Shown here in pieces: positions 8,741 to 17,564 of a stretch of 64,000 bases of DNA. The position numbers and the translations under genes are program-made. The stretch lies in contig CAKUJH010000018.1 in NCBI GenBank assembly GCA_934661375.1, forward strand, positions 1 through 64,000. Direction: 5' to 3'. The notes beneath the pieces were generated by a model. It was not told the origin of the DNA and made no database searches. It was given only the letters and a program-made list of their open reading frames with translations. Source of the DNA: an uncultured Victivallales bacterium. GTDB lineage: Bacteria; Verrucomicrobiota; Lentisphaeria; Victivallales; UBA1829. Within the stretch, counting starts at the first letter, position 1, and each line of letters begins with the position of its first letter.

Positions 8741-10339
8741 ATGCTGGAACTCGACATCCGAAAATTTTTCCATACATCCTGGAGTCAGGCATTTCAATCT
8801 GCGCTTACGGCATGCAATCGGCTGGACTGCATCATTCTTTTCCCTTCCGGAGTTTACAGATTTGATCCGGAAAAGGAAATGACACAGTTCGCCTGCATCT
8901 CCAATCACAATTCCGCGACAGAGCATCCATTTGCCCTGATTCTGGACGGGTGTCGGCAGATTCATTTGAAAGGGGAAGGCGCGGAACTCCGGATGAACAC
9001 ACGTGAAATCATTCCGTTCCGAATCGGCAACTCAAGAGATATTACCATTCAGGGATTTTCCATCGACACGGAACGCCCCTGCTATGCGCAAGGCACCGTT
9101 CTGCACTCAACAGACTGTTCTTTTGAATTGTCCGTTGAGACGCCCGACCGGGGAGAAAGCCGCAACGGACACTTTTTTCTGAACGGAGTTCCTTATTACG
9201 GTGCGGCGGAAATGGATCCGGAGACTCTCGGGTTACGGGCAGGAACCTGTCTTAATTTTGCCGAGGACTATCCTGCGGAAATTCCCGTGGAGGCACTGGA
9301 TGAAAGGAGATTTCTGTTTCATGGAGCCTTGAAACAGATGCCCCCGGCGGGAAGCCGTCTGGTTCTGCGGTACGGTCGTCGCACAACCCCCGGAATTTTC
9401 ATAGAAGGTTCGGATTCAGTGAAGATCGAGGATATCTCTCTGTGGGGCTGTGCGGGAATGGGAATCATTGCACAGTGTTCGGCAAATCTTACGTTTCGCA
9501 GGTTCAATACCGGCATACGTCCCGGGTCCGGCAGAATGTTCAGTATCTGCGCCGATGCCATTCATACGGTGAACTGCCGGGGGAAGATCCATATTGAACA
9601 GTGTTCTCTGGAACATCAGTTTGACGACGCAATCAATCTGCATGGAATTTATTCCTGTTTGAAGCGCCGGACCGCTCCGAATGAATTCATTGTGGAGCGC
9701 GGTCAACATGCCCAGGCGGGAGTTCCGCTTCTGGAACCAGGCAACCGAATCAGGCTGCTCAGCCCGGACAATTTGGAGGAACTCGGTACGGCGGAGATCA
9801 CCGGCTGTCATGAAATTTCCTTGAGCGAAGTCCTGATTCGAACCGCAACCCAGCTGGACTGTCCGCCAGGTACAGCAGTCGAAAATCTTTCCTGGCGACC
9901 ATCGGAGATCATCATCCGGGACAATATCATGCGGCATAATAATCCGCGCGGGATCCTGGTGACCTGCGGAGGATGCCCGATTCGAATTGAAAACAACCTG
10001 ATTGATACGCCATATGCCTGCATCTCCATTTCCGGAGACGCCCGTTTCTGGTATGAATCCGGCAATGTGGATGATCTGCTGATCTGCGGGAACCGCTTCC
10101 GCGGAAATTACGGTGCAAACAACGGGATCTCCAAAGCGGTGATCGATATCCGGCCCCATATTTCTGTTCCGCGCCGGACACCTTATCACGGGAGAATTCG
10201 GATTTTGGAGAATGTCCTGGAATCCGAAAGCGCCATCTTTCTTCATGCCGAATGGATCCGGGAATTGGAAATTGCCGGGAACCGTCAGACAGGAACGGAG
10301 CTTCCCCGTATGACAATCAAGCATTGCGGGGCATGTTGA
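8741..10339 (+). CDS. GH110-type alpha-galactosidase, right-handed parallel beta-helix
   Basis: This is a 532-aa protein of beta-helix type. Repeated strands such as VKIEDISLWGCAGMGIIA, and the segment CADAIHTVNCRGKIHIEQC followed by LEHQFDDAINLHGIYS, resemble GH110 enzymes, which release alpha-1,3-linked galactose, for example from blood group B antigens. Conserved acidic residues in ADAIH and DDAINLHG occupy positions where GH110 has catalytic Asp. No signal peptide is seen. GGAGGA lies just before the start, three bases after the GH42 stop, so it belongs to the same operon. GH110 is my best match by motif memory; other beta-helix families (pectate-lyase or GH28 folds) are the alternative. 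Confidence 0.75.
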   Translation: MLELDIRKFFHTSWSQAFQSALTACNRLDCIILFPSGVYRFDPEKEMTQFACISNHNSATEHPFALILDGCRQIHLKGEGAELRMNTREIIPFRIGNSRDITIQGFSIDTERPCYAQGTVLHSTDCSFELSVETPDRGESRNGHFFLNGVPYYGAAEMDPETLGLRAGTCLNFAEDYPAEIPVEALDERRFLFHGALKQMPPAGSRLVLRYGRRTTPGIFIEGSDSVKIEDISLWGCAGMGIIAQCSANLTFRRFNTGIRPGSGRMFSICADAIHTVNCRGKIHIEQCSLEHQFDDAINLHGIYSCLKRRTAPNEFIVERGQHAQAGVPLLEPGNRIRLLSPDNLEELGTAEITGCHEISLSEVLIRTATQLDCPPGTAVENLSWRPSEIIIRDNIMRHNNPRGILVTCGGCPIRIENNLIDTPYACISISGDARFWYESGNVDDLLICGNRFRGNYGANNGISKAVIDIRPHISVPRRTPYHGRIRILENVLESESAIFLHAEWIRELEIAGNRQTGTELPRMTIKHCGAC

Positions 10340-10394
10340 AATTCCAAAGAATCGCCGTAAAAGGAGAATCGCAAAGAAGCTGGCATTATCAATT

Positions 10395-10411
10395 CCGGTA
10401 ATCTTTACCGG
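10395..10411. promoter_or_regulatory. Perfect inverted repeat before the galactonate dehydratase gene
   Basis: CCGGTAA-TCT-TTACCGG is a 7-bp perfect inverted repeat in the 142-bp spacer after the GH110 gene. No T-run follows, so it is not a standard terminator. It could be an operator or an RNA processing hairpin. Confidence 0.4.
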
Positions 10412-10481
10412 ACAGCAGAGATGAAATTTCTGTCAATCAGCTATGATAAAGGGTTACTCAAAATAATTCAGAGGAGCAAAG

Positions 10482-11660
10482 ATGAAAATTACTGCCGTCA
10501 AGACGTATTTGTGCAACTGTTTTCGCACAAACTGGGTTTTCGTCAAGATCGAAACTGATTCCGGGATTCACGGCTGGGGCGAGGCAACACTCGAATACAA
10601 GGAAAATACTGTGGCCGCCGCCATCCATGAGCTGGAATATTTCCTAATCGGGGCCGATCCCGCCAATATTGAAAAATTCCGGCATGACTGCTACCGAGAC
10701 GCCTATTGGCGCGGCGGACCTGTGTTGATGTCCGCCCTCGCCGGAGTGGAAATGGCGCTCTGGGATATCAAAGGGAAAGCCCTGAACGTGCCGGTTTATC
10801 AGCTGCTGGGTGGAAAAATCCGGGACAGCGTGCCTATTTATGTGAACGGCTGGTTTGCTCCGGCCAAAACCCCTGACGAGTTCGCCGCGAAGGCAGAAGC
10901 CGTGCGGAATGCTAAATTTTCCGGCTGCAAATGGGATCCATTCGGGAAAGCGTGGCAGCGCCTGGGCAAACACGAACAGGAAAGTGCCATGGACTGTATC
11001 CGCAAAGTTTCTGAAACGGTCGGAAAAGATGTCAATCTGCTGATCGAAGGGCATGGGCGCTTCGACATACCCACTGCGGTCAAGATTGGGCAGCGTCTGG
11101 AGGAATTTGACATCTTCTGGTTTGAGGAGCCTCTGCCGCCAGACGACCTGAACGGTCTGCGGGAAGTCAAAGAGCGGGTTCGAATCCCGCTGGCTGCAGG
11201 CGAACGGCTGTACAACCGTTACGAATACCGTCAGTTCTTTGACCTGAACTGTACGGACTACATCCAGCCGGACATCTCCCACGCAGGCGGCATTCTGGAA
11301 ATGCGTTTTCTGGGTGCGGAGGCTGAGACGCGTCATATCGGATTCTGTCCGCACAATCCATCCGGTCCAGTGGCAAACGCGGCCTCGCTCCAGCTGGCTG
11401 CCTGTATCCCAAATTTCGTCGTGCTGGAAATGATGATGACCGATGTCCCATGGCGAAGCGAGATCTGCAATGAAGACCTGCTGGTGCTGAAAAACGGCGA
11501 AATGCGGATCTCTGATCGGCCAGGCTTGGGCATCGAACTGAACGAGGTGGAACTCGTCAAACATCCGTTCCAGCCCATCCAACTCCGGCATTATCGTGGA
11601 GACTTGACCGACATCCGGCCGCCGGACGCCATTCGCTACTATACCATGGAGGGATGCTGA
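10482..11660 (+). CDS. dgoD: Enolase-superfamily dehydratase, probable D-galactonate dehydratase
   Basis: This is a 392-aa member of the mandelate racemase/muconate lactonising family. It would dehydrate an aldonate, most likely D-galactonate, to the 2-keto-3-deoxy acid. Metal ligands fit Glu189 (LLIEGHG), Glu215/216 (WFEEPLPPD) and Glu241 (AAGERLY). The catalytic His is His291 in FCPHNPSGP, as in DgoD. The N-terminal capping domain is normal (GWGEATLEYKENTV) and the ending ELVKHPFQP fits the family. GAGGAG precedes the start. The next gene begins one base after the stop, supporting a two-gene unit with the SDR. D-galactonate is inferred from galactosidase neighbours; other aldonates (gluconate, mannonate, fuconate) remain possible. 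Confidence 0.82.
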   Translation: MKITAVKTYLCNCFRTNWVFVKIETDSGIHGWGEATLEYKENTVAAAIHELEYFLIGADPANIEKFRHDCYRDAYWRGGPVLMSALAGVEMALWDIKGKALNVPVYQLLGGKIRDSVPIYVNGWFAPAKTPDEFAAKAEAVRNAKFSGCKWDPFGKAWQRLGKHEQESAMDCIRKVSETVGKDVNLLIEGHGRFDIPTAVKIGQRLEEFDIFWFEEPLPPDDLNGLREVKERVRIPLAAGERLYNRYEYRQFFDLNCTDYIQPDISHAGGILEMRFLGAEAETRHIGFCPHNPSGPVANAASLQLAACIPNFVVLEMMMTDVPWRSEICNEDLLVLKNGEMRISDRPGLGIELNEVELVKHPFQPIQLRHYRGDLTDIRPPDAIRYYTMEGC

Positions 11661-11661
11661 A

Positions 11662-12444
11662 ATGGACCGTTTCAAAGGAAAGAGCGTACTGGTGACCGGA
11701 GGAAACCGCAATACCGGACTGGATATCGTACAGAAATTCGCGGAGGAAGGCGCGAAGGTGTTCATGTGCGGATCTTCTCCGGAATCCACGGAAAAGGGCG
11801 CGGCGGAACTGGCTTCACGGGGTTGCAAAGGAGTACGGAGCATCCCCTGCAATGTGACTGATCTCAACCAGGTGAAAAATCTTTTTGACAAGCTCGAGAA
11901 AGAGATTGGGCATTTGGATATTCTGGTAAACAACGCTGCACACCAGGGAATCGGCAAATCCTTCGTTGAGATGGATCCTGCGTATGTGATGGAAGTGCTT
12001 GGCGTCAACGTCCTAGGGGGATTCCAAGTCACTCAGCAGGCGGTCAACCGTTTTTTTCTGAAACAGGAAAGCCGGGGCGTGGTGGTGTTCCTTTCTTCCA
12101 ACACTGCCATGCGGGCGATCCGTAACCGGACTGCCTACTGCGCCAGCAAGGGCGCGATCAATTCCATGGTCCGGTCGATTGCGTTGGACTTGGGACCACT
12201 GGGTATCCGGGTGAATGCCTGTGCGCCGGGCTATATTTACACAGAACGCTGGGATATTCTGCCTGAAGAAATGAAAGCGCGGCGGCGACTGAACTGCCCT
12301 CTGAGACGCGAGGCATCGGGGCGGGATATTGCCAACGTAGTGGCATTCCTGGCCAGCGATGAGAGTTCTAACATGACCGGCGAAATCATTACCAGTGATG
12401 CAGGCTGTTCCTGCCAGCACATGCCTGTGGATGTGGATCTGTAA
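11662..12444 (+). CDS. SDR-family NAD(P)-dependent oxidoreductase, candidate sugar dehydrogenase
   Basis: This is a 260-aa classical short-chain dehydrogenase. TGGNRNTG near residue 13 is the dinucleotide-binding loop, LVNNAA follows, and the active site is Tyr159-x3-Lys163 in AYCASKGAIN with a preceding Ser in VVFLSSNTA. The C-terminus has the usual NMTGEIITSDAGC. The gene follows the dehydratase by one base. With galactosidases upstream, oxidation of galactose (or of a related sugar or lactone precursor) would supply the galactonate for the dehydratase; this is inference from context. The family is certain but SDR substrate cannot be read from sequence. Confidence 0.85.
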   Translation: MDRFKGKSVLVTGGNRNTGLDIVQKFAEEGAKVFMCGSSPESTEKGAAELASRGCKGVRSIPCNVTDLNQVKNLFDKLEKEIGHLDILVNNAAHQGIGKSFVEMDPAYVMEVLGVNVLGGFQVTQQAVNRFFLKQESRGVVVFLSSNTAMRAIRNRTAYCASKGAINSMVRSIALDLGPLGIRVNACAPGYIYTERWDILPEEMKARRRLNCPLRREASGRDIANVVAFLASDESSNMTGEIITSDAGCSCQHMPVDVDL

Positions 12445-12765
12445 GAAGGTGAGGTCTCCGATCTGTTCGTTGGAAACAGCGGACAGATCGCGATGTTGTC
12501 AGCAAAAGTTCATCTTTTCACATTAGTTTCTGACTCACTTGGAAAAATAAGCGCGGACTGTCTGCAAATCATAACAGACTTTATCATTTGGGAATGACTG
12601 CAGCAAAACCGCCTTTCGCAGATGCCGTTGCCGAACTTGTCTCTGCTTGAAATATTGTCCGGAAAACTCTGCTGAAACAGCCGGATTGGAATTTGCCCGT
12701 TCAGTCAGATGTTTTCCTGATTTTATCTTCTGAATTCTTCCCGGACAGCAGTACGCTGAAACGGG
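12445..12765. other. 321-bp intergenic stretch between convergent genes
   Basis: No supported gene is seen here. The minus-strand frame after the lipoprotein stop stays open for about 75 codons but has no start of its own and no recognisable domain. GATCTGT/ACAGATC near 12461-12490 could form a weak hairpin with a 16-nt loop and no T-run. The stretch may be decayed sequence. Confidence 0.4.
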
Positions 12766-13317
12766 TTATTTATTATTGTAAATCTTGAAATTGCGTTCAG
12801 AATTGACGGTCAGCCCCTTGGCGGTGGCGGGATCAAACGGACCTTCCAGATAAATGACCGGCGTATCCGGTTCCGTAATCATTGCCGGTTCGATGGACCG
12901 GTAATACATGCCGTCGATCAGGAACCCAAGCTTTTTGTTGTCGGCGCGCAGAACCGCCATCGCACTCCAGAGCTTCTGTCCCCGCGAAGACAAAGTTATT
13001 TTCAGATCAAAGAAATCAGTGTTGCCCGGACGCGGAGTCATTTCGATTTTTTCAATGTCGCGCGAATGCAGGAACGGATTTTTGTTGACGCAGACCGTGC
13101 CGCCGAAAAAGGAATTGACATCCTGTTCCAGCTGGTCGGCGCCGCGTTTATATTTGATGATTTCGTGGACGGTAACCACGTAACGCGGGGTTTTATCGGT
13201 TTCCTCCATCATGGCTTTTTCCGGATCCTCCAGAAATTCTTCGCAGGAAGAGGCTCCGGTCAAAAATACGGCAACGCACAGAATGCCGAACACTGCGGCG
13301 AACGATTTGATTTTCAT
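12766..13317 (-). CDS. Putative lipoprotein with SecD-head-like domain
   Basis: This is a 183-aa exported protein. The N-terminus (MKIKSFAAVFGILCVAVFLTGASSC) has a lipoprotein-like signal, though the lipobox ASSC is not the ideal LxGC, so plain signal peptidase I cleavage is possible. The middle (FDLKITLSSRGQKLWSAM then LGFLIDGMYY) resembles the P1 head of SecD (pattern f-T-eGakkf...a-vlDG), a fold also found in stand-alone envelope proteins. GGAGTGAG precedes the start and a consensus promoter sits upstream. It stands alone, divergent from priA. Function is unknown; the SecD resemblance is by pattern and needs a structure comparison. Confidence 0.7.
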   Translation of the reverse strand: MKIKSFAAVFGILCVAVFLTGASSCEEFLEDPEKAMMEETDKTPRYVVTVHEIIKYKRGADQLEQDVNSFFGGTVCVNKNPFLHSRDIEKIEMTPRPGNTDFFDLKITLSSRGQKLWSAMAVLRADNKKLGFLIDGMYYRSIEPAMITEPDTPVIYLEGPFDPATAKGLTVNSERNFKIYNNK

Positions 13318-13356
13318 GATAACTCACTCCGTTTTCTTATGATATTTTAAACACAT

Positions 13357-13385
13357 AAAATACGGGAGAAAACCGGAGATGTCAA
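13357..13385 (-). promoter_or_regulatory. Sigma-70-type promoter of the lipoprotein gene
   Basis: On the minus strand TTGACA is followed after 17 bp by TATTTT, about 40 bp upstream of the start codon. Confidence 0.7.
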
Positions 13386-13537
13386 GTCTTTTTGCAAAGA
13401 TTTTCCAAAAAAGGCGGCTTTGCCGGCTCCGGCGCCGCAGCTTCCGGCAAAAAATCATCTCCGGGACTTTCATTTCCGCCGGAACGCTTTATATTACTAC
13501 AGAATACTATGAAACAGAAAACTCTTTCGGGAAACAC

Positions 13538-15775
13538 ATGAAAAATCTGCCGAGAATAGCCCGCGTGCTGCTGGATCTGTCACTGGACAGAAACTTCGAT
13601 TACGCTGTGCCGCCGGATCTGGCTGCGGAAATCCGGGTCGGAATGCGCGTCATTGTTCCTTTCGGAACCAGCGGGGAACGTCCGGCGTATGTGGTCGCTT
13701 TCGCTGAAAGTTCGCCGTACCCGACCCTGAAACCGATCCTTTCCATCTGCCGGGACAACACCTCCCTGCCCGATGCGCTGATCCGGCTGGGCGAATGGAT
13801 GGCGGATTACTACTGCTGCGCCAGGGAAACGGCAATCCGCAATCTGCTGCCGGGAGCGGTCCGCAGCGGCAAAGTCAAACAGAAAACCTGCGCCTGGTAT
13901 TTTCCAGCCGACCGCGACACGGTGAACCGTTACATTCTGGACAATCCCAAGGCGAAAGCGCGCTGTGCCGTGCTCCGGGTTCTGCTGCGGAACACCCGCG
14001 GCATGGACGCCCCGCAGCTGCTCAAGGAAGCGGAAACCTCCATGGCGACGCTGAAAAAACTGCTGGAGGACAAAGTGATTGCCGTCGAACGGCGCGGAGT
14101 GGAACGCGACCCGTTCAAGGGCGTCAACATCCTGCCGACACAGCCCAAGCCGCCCAGTCTCGAACAGGAAACAGCCCTGGAACTGATTTTCCGCAAATAT
14201 CATGAACGGCGCCCCGGCGAAAGTCATGTGATTCTGCTTCACGGCGTTACCGGCAGCGGAAAAACGGAAGTCTATCTCCAGACCATCGCCGAAGTTCTCA
14301 AGGACGGCGGCGAAGCGATTGTGCTGGTTCCGGAAATTTCCCTGACACCGCAGACAGTGGAACGTTTCCGCGCCCGCTTCGGCGATCAGGTCAGCGTACT
14401 GCACAGCGGGTTGAGCGACGGGGAACGCTATGATGAATGGATGAAAGTCCAGTCCGGCAAAGTCAGAATCGCAGTCGGCGCACGTTCCGCGCTGTTTGCC
14501 CCGTTCCGGCATCTGGCACTGATTGTGGTGGACGAGGAACACGACAGTTCCTACAAACAGTCCGAGGCGCCCCGTTACAACGCGCGGGATGTGGCAGTCG
14601 TGCGCGGAAAATTTGAAAATGCCCTGGTGATCCTCGGTTCAGCGACTCCGTCGGTCGAATCCTATCACAACGCCCTCACCGGAAAATATTCCCTGGCAAA
14701 ACTCACCCGGCGGCATGATCCGTCCATCCTGATGCCGGATGTGAATGTTACGGATATGCGTCTGGAATCCGATGACGAAGGGCGCATTCCGTTTTTTTCC
14801 AAAGGTCTGGTCGAAGCCGTCCGGGAACGCATACGCCGCGGCGAACAGAGCATCATCTTCCTGAACCGCCGCGGATTCGCCCGGCAGCTGAACTGTCCCG
14901 AATGCGGCTACATCGCCATGTGTCCGGAATGTTCCGTCGCCCTGACCTACCATCAGCGGAGCCAGACGCTGACCTGTCATTTCTGCGGAGCCGCCGATTC
15001 CGCGCCGGAACGATGTCCGCAGTGTGGTTCGCCCAAAATCCGTTACCGCGGCAGCGGAACCGAACGCATTGAAAGCGTATTCGGCGAACTGTTCAAAGGA
15101 GCAAGAATCGCCCGCATGGATTCCGATACCATGACGCGTCCCAGTCTTTATGAAAAAACGCTGGCGTCGTTCCGGCGCGGAGAAATCGACATTCTGATCG
15201 GGACGCAGATGATTGCCAAGGGACTGGACTTCCCCAACGTAACGTTCGTCGGCGTGGTCAATGCCGATCTCGGACTGTATATTCCCGGCGATTTCCGGGC
15301 GCAGGAACACGCGTTTCAACTGCTGACGCAGGTTTCCGGACGCGCCGGACGCGGCGGCATTCACGGCGAAGTTCTCATTCAGACCTGCAATCCGTTCAAC
15401 TCCGCCATTCAGTTTGCGGCGCAGCACGACTACGAAGGTTTTTTCAAAGAGGAAATCGCTCTGCGGGAAGAACTGGCGTTTCCTCCGTTCGGACACGTGA
15501 TGCTGGTTCATTTCCGGGGTGAAGATGCGGAAAAAGTTCTGCTGACCGCCAAACGGATCATGGAGGCGGTCCGTCCAGCTGTTGCCGCGGATACACGGGT
15601 CACGGAGCCCGCGCCCGCGCCCGTTGAACGTATTGCGGGCAAATACCGTTTCGCCGCCGTTTTCATGGGAACCAAACTGGCGGGAACCCGCCGCGCACTC
15701 AAACGCGCCATTTACGCGGATAAACATCCGGGCGTCGATGTTTACGTGGATATGGATGCACTGTCTTTCCTTTGA
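13538..15775 (+). CDS. priA: Primosomal protein N', replication restart helicase PriA
   Basis: This is a 745-aa 3'-to-5' superfamily 2 helicase that restarts stalled replication forks. An N-terminal DNA-binding domain (NFDYAVPPDL) is followed by Walker A GVTGSGKTE at about residues 236-244, a DEEH box (VVDEEHDSSYKQ), the paired zinc-binding cysteines (CPECGYIAMCPEC and CHFCGA...CPQCGS), and motif VI QVSGRAGRG. Length matches PriA. The reading frame is open from 13379, but the start at 13538 (MKNLPRIARVLLDL) matches the family N-terminus; the Shine-Dalgarno sequence there is weak. The 3' end overlaps the convergent AraC gene by 34 bp. Confidence 0.95.
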   Translation: MKNLPRIARVLLDLSLDRNFDYAVPPDLAAEIRVGMRVIVPFGTSGERPAYVVAFAESSPYPTLKPILSICRDNTSLPDALIRLGEWMADYYCCARETAIRNLLPGAVRSGKVKQKTCAWYFPADRDTVNRYILDNPKAKARCAVLRVLLRNTRGMDAPQLLKEAETSMATLKKLLEDKVIAVERRGVERDPFKGVNILPTQPKPPSLEQETALELIFRKYHERRPGESHVILLHGVTGSGKTEVYLQTIAEVLKDGGEAIVLVPEISLTPQTVERFRARFGDQVSVLHSGLSDGERYDEWMKVQSGKVRIAVGARSALFAPFRHLALIVVDEEHDSSYKQSEAPRYNARDVAVVRGKFENALVILGSATPSVESYHNALTGKYSLAKLTRRHDPSILMPDVNVTDMRLESDDEGRIPFFSKGLVEAVRERIRRGEQSIIFLNRRGFARQLNCPECGYIAMCPECSVALTYHQRSQTLTCHFCGAADSAPERCPQCGSPKIRYRGSGTERIESVFGELFKGARIARMDSDTMTRPSLYEKTLASFRRGEIDILIGTQMIAKGLDFPNVTFVGVVNADLGLYIPGDFRAQEHAFQLLTQVSGRAGRGGIHGEVLIQTCNPFNSAIQFAAQHDYEGFFKEEIALREELAFPPFGHVMLVHFRGEDAEKVLLTAKRIMEAVRPAVAADTRVTEPAPAPVERIAGKYRFAAVFMGTKLAGTRRALKRAIYADKHPGVDVYVDMDALSFL

Positions 15776-16662
15776 ATCTCATCAGCATTTGCCGCGACGG
15801 GACGGGTGTAGAAACGGTTGCGGTACTGCGCCGGACTGCATCCGAAATGCTGACGGAACGCCCGCCCGAAACTGGCGGCACTGGCATAACCGGTCTGCTC
15901 GGCAACCTGTTCGCAGGACATGGAAAAATCCCGGAGCAGACGCGTTGCCAGCTGCATCCGTTCCTCCTCGGAAAACTGCTGAAGCGTGAACCCGGTACGT
16001 TCCCGGAACACCCGTGAAAGATGTTCCCGCGAAATCTGAAGATGTTCGGCGATTTCCTGTATATTCAGAGTGTGCCCCGGATTTTCCGAAATCAGCAGCT
16101 GCGCCGACTGAACCAGCTGACTGCCCGGCGAAACAACTTCATCATGTTCCAGCAGTTCCCCCAGCAGGGCAAAGATATCGCAGGCGATTTTCGCCCCTTC
16201 CGTCGGAGTAACAAAACGGACGGACCGGCAGCGGTTGCGGAAAGATTTCAGATATTTGACAAATCCGGAATCCAGCGGAATATCCACATAATGCCCGTAC
16301 CGCCCGCTGATTTCTTCCAGCATACGCACCGCCTGTTCCCCGAAGAAGTCAACCCAGAGGAACTCCCACGGCTCCGCGGCGTGTCCGGGGTAATAATACG
16401 CGCTCTGCGGATCTCCGAGCGTGCAGATGAACGCCTTCCCCGGCGTGAGCTTGTAAATGATGTCGCCATACCGGAAAGCCCCTTCGCCGGAGACAGTGCA
16501 GGAAATCTGGACCGCATTCACGGGACGTCCGCGTCCTTCCAGATGATACAGCGGCGAAGTCTGGCGTTCCAGCACAATTTCATGCGGCACCGGAAAAGAA
16601 TCCATAGGTCGGTTTTCCTGAAAACGGACTTCCCACAGACGTATGTCGTCAAATACCCCCAT
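15742..16662 (-). CDS. AraC-family transcriptional regulator
   Basis: This is a 306-aa regulator with an N-terminal cupin-like sensor region and a C-terminal double helix-turn-helix. The HTH reads LNIQEIAEHLQISREHLSRV, then CEQVAEQTGYASAASFGRAF with the closing FGCSPAQYRNRF. The start at 16662 is chosen over upstream in-frame ATGs because GAGGAG lies 7 nt before it. It is divergent from the thuA-like and Gfo/Idh/MocA genes across a 150-bp spacer containing a promoter and an inverted repeat, so it probably controls that pair in response to a sugar-like ligand. The tail overlaps the end of priA on the other strand. Confidence 0.88.
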   Translation of the reverse strand: MGVFDDIRLWEVRFQENRPMDSFPVPHEIVLERQTSPLYHLEGRGRPVNAVQISCTVSGEGAFRYGDIIYKLTPGKAFICTLGDPQSAYYYPGHAAEPWEFLWVDFFGEQAVRMLEEISGRYGHYVDIPLDSGFVKYLKSFRNRCRSVRFVTPTEGAKIACDIFALLGELLEHDEVVSPGSQLVQSAQLLISENPGHTLNIQEIAEHLQISREHLSRVFRERTGFTLQQFSEEERMQLATRLLRDFSMSCEQVAEQTGYASAASFGRAFRQHFGCSPAQYRNRFYTRPVAANADEIQRKDSASIST

Positions 16663-16719
16663 TGTCAAACTCCTCACATTTTGTAACTGTAATATCACAT
16701 TCTGCATAACAATACTCTC

Positions 16720-16747
16720 TTGAATCCAATAAATCAAGCATTAAATT
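16720..16747 (+). promoter_or_regulatory. Candidate promoter of the thuA-like operon
   Basis: TTGAAT at 16720-16725 and TAAATT at 16742-16747 are spaced by 16 bp. The inverted repeat just downstream would sit near the transcription start. Confidence 0.4.
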
Positions 16748-16758
16748 AAAAAACAGAA

Positions 16759-16774
16759 ACGAATTTTCATTCGT
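16759..16774. promoter_or_regulatory. Candidate operator, inverted repeat ACGAAT-N4-ATTCGT
   Basis: Perfect 6-bp arms around TTTC, between the divergent AraC gene and thuA-like gene. A further CGAACGA follows at about 16793. The geometry suits a regulator site, though AraC proteins more often bind direct repeats. Confidence 0.4.
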
Positions 16775-16812
16775 CACAAAATAGATACATCAACGAACGA
16801 AAGGAATCCATC

Positions 16813-17550
16813 ATGGAAAAGAAAATCCGCGTTACCGTCTGGAACGAGTTCCGTCACGAACTGCAGAATGAAAGTGTCCGGGCAGTTTATCCGCAGGGAA
16901 TGCACACCGCTATCGGAGAAGCGCTGCTTCAGGCTGGCGATTTTGATGTGCAGTATGCCTGGCTCGACAAGGATGCGGAACACGGGCTGAGCGAGGAAGT
17001 CCTTGCCAATACTGACGTGCTGTTCTGGTGGGGACACATGGCGCACAGTGAAGTCAAGGACGAAATCGTGGACCGCGTTCAGAAACATATTCAGGAAGGC
17101 ATGGGACTGATTGTACTGCATTCCGGACACTTCTCCAAAATCTTCCGCCGTATGCTCGGCACCACCTGCAGCCTGAACTGGCGCGAAGTCGGTGAAAAGG
17201 AACGCATCTGGACCATTGAACCCGCGCACCCGATTGCCGCCGGACTGCCCGCGCATTTCGAACTGCCGCACACCGAAATGTACGGCGAACGCTTCGATAT
17301 CCCGACTCCGAAAGACGTGGTTTTCATCACCTGGTACGAAGGCGGCGAAGTCTTCCGCAGCGGTGTAACTTTCGAACGCGGCTACGGACGCATCTTCTAT
17401 TTCGCGCCCGGACACGAAACCTTCCCGATTTTCTACGATGAAAACATCCGCAAGGTTCTGGTCAACGCCGCCCACTGGGCTGCTCCGCGGATCGTCCGCA
17501 GCATCTCCTGCCCGAGCGTTCCTGCTCTGGAAGAAATCAAATCCAAATAA
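16813..17550 (+). CDS. ThuA-domain protein (trehalose-utilisation-like)
   Basis: This is a 245-aa ThuA-like protein with a class I glutamine-amidotransferase-like fold. Family features are VTVWNEFRHE, DVLFWWGHMAH, GLIVLHSGHFSK, HPIAAGLP and the ending GYGRIFYFAPGHETFP. ThuA proteins accompany sugar-oxidising Gfo/Idh/MocA enzymes in operons for disaccharide or glycoside use via 3-keto intermediates; the exact reaction is not settled. AAAGGA precedes the start, and the partner oxidoreductase gene follows after 14 bp. Control by the divergent AraC gene is likely. Confidence 0.88.
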   Translation: MEKKIRVTVWNEFRHELQNESVRAVYPQGMHTAIGEALLQAGDFDVQYAWLDKDAEHGLSEEVLANTDVLFWWGHMAHSEVKDEIVDRVQKHIQEGMGLIVLHSGHFSKIFRRMLGTTCSLNWREVGEKERIWTIEPAHPIAAGLPAHFELPHTEMYGERFDIPTPKDVVFITWYEGGEVFRSGVTFERGYGRIFYFAPGHETFPIFYDENIRKVLVNAAHWAAPRIVRSISCPSVPALEEIKSK

Positions 17551-17564
17551 CGGAGATTCTGAAA

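Noticed and set aside
12445..12765. Open minus-strand frame continuing about 75 codons after the lipoprotein stop
   Set aside because: It has no start codon of its own and no domain I recognise; chance openness is likely, though a decayed extension cannot be excluded.
16663..16737. Longer N-terminus for the AraC gene
   Set aside because: The start at 16662 has a proper Shine-Dalgarno sequence, and the upstream extension does not resemble the family.
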